From Bryobacteraceae bacterium (GTDB lineage: Bacteria; Acidobacteriota; Terriglobia; Bryobacterales; Bryobacteraceae), in NCBI GenBank assembly GCA_025924475.1, contig JAICIH010000005.1, positions 1 to 46,863 on the forward strand: DNA of 46,863 nt, given 5' to 3'. The notes below the pieces were generated by a model. The model saw nothing but the letters and a program-made list of their open reading frames with translations, searched no databases and was not told the origin of the DNA. Below, in pieces: positions 1 through 6,415 of this stretch. The position numbers and the translations under genes were made by a program. Positions within the stretch are counted from its first letter, which is position 1; each line of letters begins with the position of its first letter.

Positions 1-150
1 AATACCTTCGCGCACGGCCGCACAGAATTGGGCATCCACTTCCACCAGGCGTAACGCGGCAACCTTCACCAGATGCTCAGTGTCGATCCCTGCGAGAGTG
101 GCGAGCCGGGAAAGCCGCGCCTCTTGTTCAGGGGTGAAGTGGATTTCCAT
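1..150 (-). CDS. Antitoxin-like protein, 3' end beyond window (partial)
   Basis: Reading leftwards from an ATG at 150-148, 50 codons stay open to the window edge and begin MEIHFTPEQEARLSRLA. The segment is helix-rich and charged and has the look of the short antitoxins of type II toxin-antitoxin pairs that precede RelE/ParE-type toxins in acidobacteria and cyanobacteria; in such pairs the antitoxin binds its own promoter and neutralises the toxin. A toxin gene, if present, would lie beyond the left edge, downstream. Family recognition rests on general resemblance only, so the antitoxin role is an inference. The open frame, the ATG and the absence of a competing frame support a real gene. Confidence 0.6.
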   Translation of the reverse strand, partial: MEIHFTPEQEARLSRLATLAGIDTEHLVKVAALRLVEVDAQFCAAVREGI

Positions 151-223
151 AGCACTCAATCTAGGATCGCACGATTTTGAGTCGGCTCCGCCAGGCCGGA
201 TTTGAATGGGGAAGTGACACCAG

Positions 224-269
224 GCGTCGAGACGAGTCTCGACGCGGCACGCACTCGAGTGCGTGTGCC
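224..269. repeat. Tandem perfect hairpins in the intergenic region
   Basis: Two adjacent inverted repeats. The first is GCGTCGAGAC at 224-233 and GTCTCGACGC at 236-245 with a 2-base loop. It is followed at once by GGCAC..GTGTGCC arms around the perfect 12-bp palindrome GCACTCGAGTGC (251-262). No T-run follows, so a simple intrinsic terminator is unlikely. It resembles a REP-type dispersed palindromic unit. The rest of 151-406 shows no gene. Confidence 0.6.
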
Positions 270-406
270 ACGAGTTCCAGGCCGCCAAGGAGCCAGGGGA
301 GTGTCACAGGCAGGTTAGTAAGCATGCCGGTTTTTAAGCTGAGAGCCGATCGCTGAATGCTAAAAGCTTCCGTCCCTGAAATCGTTAGCCCGCGGACATA
401 GAAGCC

Positions 407-435
407 TTGTCCTAAAGCCTGCCTTCATATAGAAT
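407..435 (+). promoter_or_regulatory. Predicted sigma70-type promoter of the first padR gene
   Basis: TTGTCC at 407-412, a 17-base spacer and TAGAAT at 430-435. The start codon lies at 444, only 8 bases after the -10 box, and no Shine-Dalgarno fits in between, so the transcript is probably leaderless or nearly so. Predicted from sequence only. Confidence 0.5.
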
Positions 436-437
436 AT

Positions 438-449
438 CTCCATATGGAG
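438..449. promoter_or_regulatory. Perfect palindrome across the padR start codon (possible operator)
   Basis: CTCCATATGGAG is a perfect 12-bp palindrome whose right half contains the start codon at 444-446. PadR proteins commonly repress their own operons from such dyads. The second padR gene of the window has a palindrome in the matching position. Confidence 0.4.
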
Positions 450-776
450 CTACTGCAGGGCACCCTCGAAATGCTGGCGCTGAGAACTTTACTTTTTGGG
501 CCTCTTCATGGGTATGGGATCGCGAAAGCCATTCGGGGCACGTCCAATGAAGTATTGGATATCGAGTTCGGCTCGCTGTATCCGGCGCTCAAGCGGCTTG
601 AGGCCAAAGGCTGGATTGCCTCGAAATGGGAGATCTCCGAACACAACCGGCGCGCAAAATATTATCGCCTCACACCTTTGGGACGGAAACAGCTTGTGCA
701 GGAACATTCCAAGTGGTCGGAATTCGTCAAGGCTGTCGCGGACGTAATGGGCGCGACTCCGGCCCGGAAAGCATAA
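444..776 (+). CDS. PadR family transcriptional regulator
   Basis: 110 residues, the usual length of the small PadR-s1 subfamily: an N-terminal winged helix followed by one C-terminal dimerisation helix. Typical family signatures are visible: LQGTLEMLALRTL at the start of helix 1, HGYGIAKAI in helix 2, the recognition region GSLYPALKRLEAKGWI and the wing with KYYRLTPLGRKQL. It should act in the cytoplasm as a homodimeric repressor. It precedes a large ABC permease by 13 bases, the common acidobacterial PadR-permease arrangement, so that gene and its own promoter are the likely targets. The ATG at 444 is chosen because residue 1 aligns with the family start. Confidence 0.93.
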   Translation: MELLQGTLEMLALRTLLFGPLHGYGIAKAIRGTSNEVLDIEFGSLYPALKRLEAKGWIASKWEISEHNRRAKYYRLTPLGRKQLVQEHSKWSEFVKAVADVMGATPARKA

Positions 777-789
777 ATGTGGTCAAACG

Positions 790-3395
790 ATGAAGGGGCG
801 GAACCTCAAGTACCTCTTGCCGTGGCGCAGGCGCGCCGAAGAGCGCGATATCCAGGAAGAACTGCATACGCTCAAGCAAATGGCGGAGCCAGGCGAACTC
901 GGCAGCCTGACGCTCGCCGCGGAAAATGCCAGGGAAACCTGGGGTTGGACGCGGATCGAGAACGTGTTCGCCGATATTCGATACGCCTTTCATACATTCG
1001 GCCGGCAGCGGATCTTTTACTCGCTTGTCATTTCAATCCTGGCGCTCGGGATCGCATTGAGCGTCGCGGTATTTAGCCTGGTCGATGGCATTCTCCTCCG
1101 GCCGCTTCCTTATCGCAATCCTCAGCAATTAACAATGCTGACCAGCTATGCCAACAAACCGCCTTTTTCCACGAATGGCTCGCTTTCTTATAACGACTAT
1201 TTACAATTCCGGGCCAAAGCGCATTCGTTTTCCGCGCTGGCGATTACCTTCCGCAATGGTTGGTCGCGCGTCACGCTGAATGCCGAAACCGATCCGCTTC
1301 CCCTTCAGGGAGCATTTGTCTCACCCAATCTCTTCGCCATGTTCGGCCGGTCTCCACTGCTCGGCCACACATTCACCAACGAAGAGAACAGCCGCGCCGA
1401 ACGCGTTGTTGTCATTAGCGAAGGGCTTTGGAGGGAACGTTTCGGCTCGTCGCCGCAAGCGATCGGGCAGGACCTCGTGATAGGCCGCGATCGTTGGAAG
1501 GTAATTGGAGTCATGCCCTCTGACTTTCACATTCCCTTTCTCAATACGCAGCTCTGGGCGCCGGTTTTATCTCATCCGGATTGGCATGATACGGAAGAAC
1601 CCAACCCACTGGAACGGCAGCGTTGGGATGTTATGGCACGCCTCAAGCCAGGTGTAGCGCTCGCCGCCGCTCAAAGAGAAGTGGATTCCATCGAAAGAGG
1701 GCTCAAGAACGCACTTCCGGAATTTCATACGGACGAGGTGCGAGTGGTTCCTTTACGGGAGCACTTCACCGGCAAAGTCGAACGGCACCTGTTTATTCTT
1801 TTCGCGGCCGTTTCTTTTTTACTGCTCATTGCCTGCGCGAACGTTGCCAACTTGCTGCTCGCTCGCGCCTCGCAGAGGGAACGGGAGTTCGCGATCCGGA
1901 CCGCCTTGGGGGCCGGCCAAGCGCGTATTCTGCGGCAGTTAGTTATCGAAGCGCTGGCATTTTCCTGCGCGGGAGGCGTACTCGGCGTAGCGCTCGCTCT
2001 CTGTCTTGTCCCGCTCCTGAAAGCATTAGCGCCACCAAACACTCCCTTGCTCGATTCAGTGAGCATGAACGAACGCGGCCTGATTTTGGCTCTGCTCCTT
2101 TCCGTCACGGTAGGCGTGCTGCTGGGAACGGCGCCTGCCTGGCAGGCCGTCCGATGCCGGGTGAACGATTCGCTCAAAGCTGCAGAACGCAACGCGACCG
2201 AGTCGCGCCCCAGCCGCCGCTTCAAAAGCTTGTTGATAACAGCAGAGTTCGCGGTTGCCATGACATTGCTCACCGGAGCGGGGCTTCTGATTCGAAGTTT
2301 CGTTGCTGTTCTCTCGGTAAATCCGGGCTTCCACGCCGAGCGCGTTCTCACGGTACCGATAGCGTTGCCCGCAATACTCCTCCACCAAGAGCGGCGCAGT
2401 TCTATCGCGATGCCTCCGAGCGGATTGCCGCGCTTCCCGGCGTTCAGGCTGTCGGCGGTATCAGCAGTATCTTTTTTCTCGATGAAACACGTACGCATGC
2501 GCTGCGAGAGGTGGAGGGTCATGCACCCGAGCCGAAATCAGCTTGGACTCCACTCGTTTGGGCCCAGATTTCCGGCGATTACTTCCAAGCGATGGGGATC
2601 CCTCTCGTACGGGGCCGCGTCTTTCGGGAAAGCGACGGTCCTGAATCGCCGCTGGTGGCCATTATCAATCAGACCTTAGCCGAACGTTATTGGCCGCATG
2701 CGGATCCGATTGGCAAACGTCTCAAAGGCTTCGATCCACGAGGCCGGCACGACGACTGGCTCACCGTAGTAGGAGTCGTGAAAGATACACGCAGCGGCGG
2801 TTTAGAAAAGAGACCGTTCTCGCAGATTTATGAACCGCAGTCGCAGAGCCGCGAGCAGATCGGAAACCTGGTGGTGCGGATGTCCGCCTCTCCGCAAGAG
2901 CTGGCCGCATCCGTCCGAACTCTACTGCGCAGTCTGAATCGCAGCGCGGTCATCCCTTCCATGGCCACAATGGAACAACTGCTCGAGCGCCAGGAACTAC
3001 AGCGGCGCTTCCAAACATGGCTTATCACCGTCTTTTCAGGTCTTGCGCTCGCGTTTGCCGCATTGGGTGTATTTGCGGTGATGCACTACGCTGTTGCCGC
3101 AAGAAGAAACGAGATCGGCATCCGCATGGCATTGGGCGCCAGTTCGAGAGATATCACTCGTCTCATACTCGGCAATGGAACACGCCTGGCGATGAGTGGA
3201 ATACTCGCCGGCGCCCTTGCGGCCCTTGGGCTCACTCGCTGGATGGCAGGCATGCTCTACAACGTAAACCCGCTCGACCCGATCAGCTTCTTCATTGCGG
3301 CACTTTCGTTATGGATCGCGGCTCTGCTCGCATCCTTTCTCCCGGCGCGTGCTGCCGCGCGCTTGGATCCAACAAACGCCATGCGTCAGGAGTAA
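790..3395 (+). pseudogene. ADOP-type ABC transporter permease, interrupted by a single frameshift
   Basis: A large MacB/FtsX-like permease of the acidobacterial duplicated type, probably 868 residues if repaired. The first part (790 to about 2370) carries a short cytoplasmic head, a first TM and MacB periplasmic domain, an FtsX core with the LLIACANVANLLLARAS signature and four TMs. The second half, one frame back, carries the second periplasmic domain (RDASERIAALPGV onward) and a closing FtsX core with RRNEIGIRMALGAS. The switch lies at the CCC of 2368-2370: one more C gives the expected reading IALPRNTPPPRAAQFYRD. No slippery heptamer is visible there. It is either a recent pseudogene or a base missed in sequencing, since both halves are otherwise well conserved. 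The partner ATPase is not encoded nearby, which is usual for this family. Confidence 0.85.
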
Positions 3396-3661
3396 GCCGC
3401 GCGCGGTTTGCCGCGGGACAACAAAAATACCCCGGCCAAAATCGCGCCGGCCGCAAGGAGCCAGGGGCTCGTAATCACTTCAGCGCTCCTGCGCTTGGCA
3501 TGCTCGACGCGCTTTGATAATTCATCAATATTCTCGGTGAGCTGTTTGCCCGCGTCCAAAAGTTCCTTACCGGCATCTCGTATCTCTCTCAGGTTGTCCG
3601 TTGCCGATCGATCGGATTCCATGCCGATAGCGGCAACATTGCCGATGTTCGATTCATTCAT
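3386..3661 (-). CDS. Small tail-anchored membrane protein, DUF883-like
   Basis: 91 residues. Residues about 20-55 form an amphipathic, charged helix (NLREIRDAGKELLDAGKQL) and residues about 66-82 a single hydrophobic span (WLLAAGAILAGVFLL), followed by a short basic tail. This layout is shared with small inner-membrane proteins such as the ElaB/DUF883 group, but similarity is only structural and no function is claimed. The 3' end overlaps the end of the permease gene by 10 bases tail to tail. It is divergent from the SDR gene at 3734. The ATG at 3661 is the only good start. Confidence 0.7.
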   Translation of the reverse strand: MNESNIGNVAAIGMESDRSATDNLREIRDAGKELLDAGKQLTENIDELSKRVEHAKRRSAEVITSPWLLAAGAILAGVFLLSRGKPRAAYS

Positions 3662-3666
3662 ATTCT

Positions 3667-3721
3667 TTGGACGCCGTACGAATTAAATCCAGGACGAATA
3701 TTCGCGCAGCGGCGCGTCCAA
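3667..3721. promoter_or_regulatory. Inverted repeat between divergent genes
   Basis: TTGGACGC (3667-3674) is matched by GCGTCCAA (3714-3721), and the perfect palindrome CGAATATTCG (3695-3704) lies between the arms. It fills most of the 72 bases separating the divergent starts at 3661 and 3734 and could be a shared operator. No experimental or family evidence. Confidence 0.3.
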
Positions 3722-3733
3722 TGGGGCAAGGGT

Positions 3734-4633
3734 ATGCCAAGCCAGGAAACAACCAGAACCGCCGTTCTAAACGATCCGCGTGAAGCCGGGCCAAAGAAAC
3801 AGGAACCCCAACAACAACCGATTCCGGGAACGGACTCGGAACTGCGCCCACGAGCCGATCATGGCGAGGAGTCCTATCGCGGCTATGGCCGCCTGAAGGA
3901 CCGGGTGGCCCTCATTACCGGCGCCGACAGCGGTATCGGGCGAGCTGTGGCCATTGCATATGCCAGGGAAGGCGCCGATGTCGTGATCTCCTACCTTAAA
4001 GAAGATACCGACGCGCAAGAGACCGCGAAATGGGTGAAACAGGCGGGCCGCCGCGCCACTTGCATCGGCGGCGATATCCAGAGCGAAGAACATTGCAAGC
4101 ATCTGGTCCAAAAGACCATCGGCGAGTTCGGTGGAATTCACATCCTGGTTAACAACGCGGCTTTTCAGATCACGCACGGCAAAATCGACGAATGGCCGAG
4201 CGAGGATTTCGAGCGTTGCCTGCGTACAAACGTCTTGGCCATGTTCTATCTTTGTAAGGCCGCCATGCCGCGTATGCAGCCCGGCAGCGTTGTGATCAAC
4301 ACCGCTTCCATTGAGGCGTTCGATCCGTCGCCGGTGCTCCTCGGTTACACGACTACGAAGGCGGCGATCGTGAATTTCACCAAGGCGGCCGGGAAAATGA
4401 CCAGGCAGAACGGCATTCGAGTCAATGCCGTCGCACCCGGGCCGGTGTGGACGCCTCTGATCCCGAGCACCTTCCCGCCCGATAAAGTCGAAAAATTCGG
4501 TAGCGATACGATGTTCGGGCGCGCCGCACAGCCGGCCGACATTGCTCCCGCTTACGTGTTTTTGGCGAGCGACGACTCGCGTTACATGACGGGTGAAGTG
4601 ATCGGTCTAACTGGCGGGCAGACGCCCTTTTAG
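3734..4633 (+). CDS. SDR family oxidoreductase, general-stress-protein-39/YghA-like
   Basis: 299 residues, the length of the extended-N-terminus SDRs related to Bacillus GSP39 (YdaD) and E. coli YghA. The first 52 residues are a polar proline/glutamine-rich extension. A Rossmann fold follows with TGADSGIG at 62-69 for the dinucleotide, NNAA at 140-143, and the catalytic Ser192, Tyr205 and Lys209 (Y-TTT-K). It is expected to be a soluble NAD(P)-dependent dehydrogenase/reductase of unknown substrate, a group often induced by stress. A weak AAGGG lies just before the ATG at 3734. It is transcribed alone, divergent from the small membrane protein. Confidence 0.92.
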   Translation: MPSQETTRTAVLNDPREAGPKKQEPQQQPIPGTDSELRPRADHGEESYRGYGRLKDRVALITGADSGIGRAVAIAYAREGADVVISYLKEDTDAQETAKWVKQAGRRATCIGGDIQSEEHCKHLVQKTIGEFGGIHILVNNAAFQITHGKIDEWPSEDFERCLRTNVLAMFYLCKAAMPRMQPGSVVINTASIEAFDPSPVLLGYTTTKAAIVNFTKAAGKMTRQNGIRVNAVAPGPVWTPLIPSTFPPDKVEKFGSDTMFGRAAQPADIAPAYVFLASDDSRYMTGEVIGLTGGQTPF

Positions 4634-4637
4634 AATC

Positions 4638-4749
4638 GTGGGGCGGGTCTGGTTGACCCGCGCCGGACGTCCCCGTCCGGCTTGCTCTTTGGAATGCGAT
4701 TGAGCAGGCCGACGAGGACGTCGGCCGCGGACGAGGACGTCCGCCCCAC
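4638..4749. repeat. Palindromic repeat element made of four short hairpins
   Basis: Terminal inverted repeat GTGGGGCGG (4638-4646) / CCGCCCCAC (4741-4749). Inside lie GGGT..ACCC, GCCGGAC (4662-4668)/GTCCGGC (4675-4681), GCCGAC (4708-4713)/GTCGGC (4720-4725) and CGGAC (4728-4732)/GTCCG (4739-4743). The motif GACGAGGACGTC appears twice. It starts 5 bases after the SDR stop codon. It resembles a non-coding REP/MITE-like unit. Confidence 0.7.
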
Positions 4750-5161
4750 AAGATCAAGACTAAGTAGCAATTGGGTTCTATCCCGTACCTTACTTTCCCC
4801 GTAAAGATTCTAATTCAGCTTACTTGGAAAGTAGCGTACACTCGACTTCACGATGTGAAATGGAAACCGGAGCGGCAGCTCGTTAGAAGCATGCCGGTCT
4901 TTACCCGGCCGCCCGGCCATCACAACAATAGAGTAGGGACTGCCCGGATCGGTTCTCGGAGGGACGTTCCGGGCAGAGCCTATTCGGAAGAGTAAAGCCC
5001 ATCCGTCGAAGTGCCCTCTCCCCTAAGTGGATGTGTCTGTCGAGATACTCTGCGGCGGTTGGCATTTTTTCTCCGCTTTAGCCGATAAGACCTATAGAAA
5101 TCTTCTGATACTGTAGTCCTTACGGGAGAAACTTTTTAGCGGACTGGTCTCTAACTCATTT
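4750..5161. other. Intergenic region without a convincing gene
   Basis: About 410 bases. A 74-codon TTG frame at 4771-4995 has no ribosome binding site and no recognisable domain, so I do not call it. AT-rich stretches around 5060-5110 may hold the promoter of the response regulator at 5162, but I cannot define clear -35 and -10 boxes. Confidence 0.5.
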
Positions 5162-5623
5162 ATGATTACCGGCCGCCGTCTACTCCATGTGGAGGACGAC
5201 GATTCCATCGCTTTCCTGCTTCGGGCTTCTCTCGACGAAATAGGATTGTCCGTTAGCGTATACCGCGTTTCGGACGGCGAACAAGCGCTGGCCTTTCTGC
5301 ACCGGTCAGGTATTTATAAGGAAGCTACTAAACCGGAAATGATCCTTCTGGACCTGAACCTTCCCAAAGTGAACGGCTGGGAGGTGTTGAAGGAGATCCA
5401 ACAGGACGATACGTTACGAGCCATTCCCGTTGTGGTCTGCAGCGCCTCTTCCCGGAAAGAAGATCGGGAGCGTGCGCTTGCGGCGGGCGCGCGGCGTTAT
5501 ATCGTCAAACCGGCGAAGTTCAGCGCCTGGCTGGAGGAAGTGAAATCCGCGCTTGCCAGTTTTCTGCCGCCACAGACCGGATCGATGCTGCTAGAGTCCG
5601 GCCCGCATGCAAGCCGCCTTTAG
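5162..5623 (+). CDS. Single-domain response regulator, Rcp1/CheY-like
   Basis: 153 residues consisting only of a receiver domain. Acidic pocket E11-D12-D13, phosphoacceptor Asp64 in LLDLNLP, switch Ser94 in VVCSAS and Lys116 in IVKPAKF are all present. The long segment between beta2 and beta3 (HRSGIYKEATKPEM) is typical of the Rcp1 group that pairs with phytochrome-like or PAS kinases. There is no output domain, so it should work by protein contact. No kinase is adjacent; a hybrid kinase lies 12 kb away. The last 33 bases overlap the opposite response regulator. Confidence 0.93.
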   Translation: MITGRRLLHVEDDDSIAFLLRASLDEIGLSVSVYRVSDGEQALAFLHRSGIYKEATKPEMILLDLNLPKVNGWEVLKEIQQDDTLRAIPVVVCSASSRKEDRERALAAGARRYIVKPAKFSAWLEEVKSALASFLPPQTGSMLLESGPHASRL

Positions 5624-6007
5624 GATATTTTCCAGGTCTTGCAAGTCCCACGGCTTTTCCACGTAGTCTTGCGCGCCCTTCTCGAGACAAGCCAGCCGGT
5701 CGGCCTCCTCCGCCTTTCCCGTCAGCACGACAATTGGAACACGCCGCAGCGACTCATTGTCGCGGATGGCCGCCAAGACTTCGAAGCCACTCATTCCCGG
5801 CAGCCGCACGTCAAGAAGCACCAAACGTACGTCGACGTTGGGGTCCTGCGCCATGCCGTTTAATTTCTTGAGCGCCTCGCTTCCATTGCGGGCTCTTTCC
5901 ACACGCACATCCGGATGCGCTTCCTGCAACAGCTCACGCAGAACGGCGTAGCTGCCATCATCGTCCTCGACGCTTATAACAACCGGGTACCGCATCGGTG
6001 GATGCAT
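5591..6007 (-). CDS. Single-domain response regulator
   Basis: 138 residues, receiver domain only. E14-D15-D16 forms the acidic pocket, Asp66 in LVLLDVRLPGMSGF is the phosphoacceptor, Thr96 in VVLTGK and Lys118 in VEKPWD complete the active site. It ends tail to tail within the neighbouring response regulator (33-base overlap). The ATG at 6007 gives MHPPMRYPVV; the second Met (5995) is an equally good start because the domain begins at RYPVV. It has no DNA-binding or enzymatic output and its kinase is unknown. Confidence 0.92.
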   Translation of the reverse strand: MHPPMRYPVVISVEDDDGSYAVLRELLQEAHPDVRVERARNGSEALKKLNGMAQDPNVDVRLVLLDVRLPGMSGFEVLAAIRDNESLRRVPIVVLTGKAEEADRLACLEKGAQDYVEKPWDLQDLENILKAACMRAGL

Positions 6008-6068
6008 TGTAACCCAGAAGCCTTACTTCCAGTACCAATTCGATTTCCGAGAGCGAGGCAAGCGCAAA

Positions 6069-6272
6069 GGCGGGGATGCACGCCGCCAGACAAAGAAGGA
6101 ACTCATTGACTTTTTGGGCGGCGCGCTTGATATCGCGCCCGTTTTGCGCGTGCTCCTCATAAACCCAGAGGGCGGGGATGCACGCCGCCAGACAAAGAAG
6201 GAACTCGTTGACTCTTTGGGCGGCGCGCTTGACACCGCGCCCGTTTTGCGCGTGTTCCTCAAAAACCCCGTC
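6069..6272. repeat. 102-bp direct tandem duplication
   Basis: Two copies, 6069-6170 and 6171-6272, begin with the same GGCGGGGATGCACGCCGCC and differ at 5 positions over the first 88 or so bases, then diverge at the end. The period is 34 codons and the plus-strand frame starting at 6069 is open through both copies to the TGA near 6299; each unit would read GGDARRQTKKEL.. then LGGALD.APVLRV. There is no ATG/GTG start or ribosome binding site, so this may be a relic of a repeat protein or a structured non-coding repeat. The remainder of 6008-6350 shows nothing else. Confidence 0.75.
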
Positions 6273-6353
6273 CCCGGTGGATTTCCGGTTCTGCTGTGAG
6301 AAATGCGCGAAAACTGCGTAGTCCTAAACGCTGCATACAGATATAAATATTTA

Positions 6354-6381
6354 TTGACACGCGGCAGGCAGAGATGATAAG
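6354..6381 (+). promoter_or_regulatory. Predicted sigma70-type promoter of the catabolic operon
   Basis: A consensus -35 TTGACA at 6354-6359, then a 16-base spacer and GATAAG at 6376-6381 (ATAA core). It lies 35 bases ahead of the ATG at 6416 in an AT-rich stretch. It is the only convincing promoter seen for the gene run up to 17663. Confidence 0.55.
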
Positions 6382-6415
6382 TTCGCCTGACAGTTCCTAG
6401 ATTCTGGAGTAAGAA

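Noticed and set aside
1623..2366. N-terminal part of the second-frame ORF in the first permease gene
   Set aside because: Out-of-frame translation rich in Arg and Ser; only the part after about 2370 is the true permease continuation.
2360..2390. Programmed -1 frameshift in the permease
   Set aside because: No X-XXY-YYZ slippery heptamer or clear downstream stem; a missing C explains the data more simply.
4771..4995. 74-codon plus-strand frame
   Set aside because: TTG start without a ribosome binding site, no recognisable features, not in an operon.
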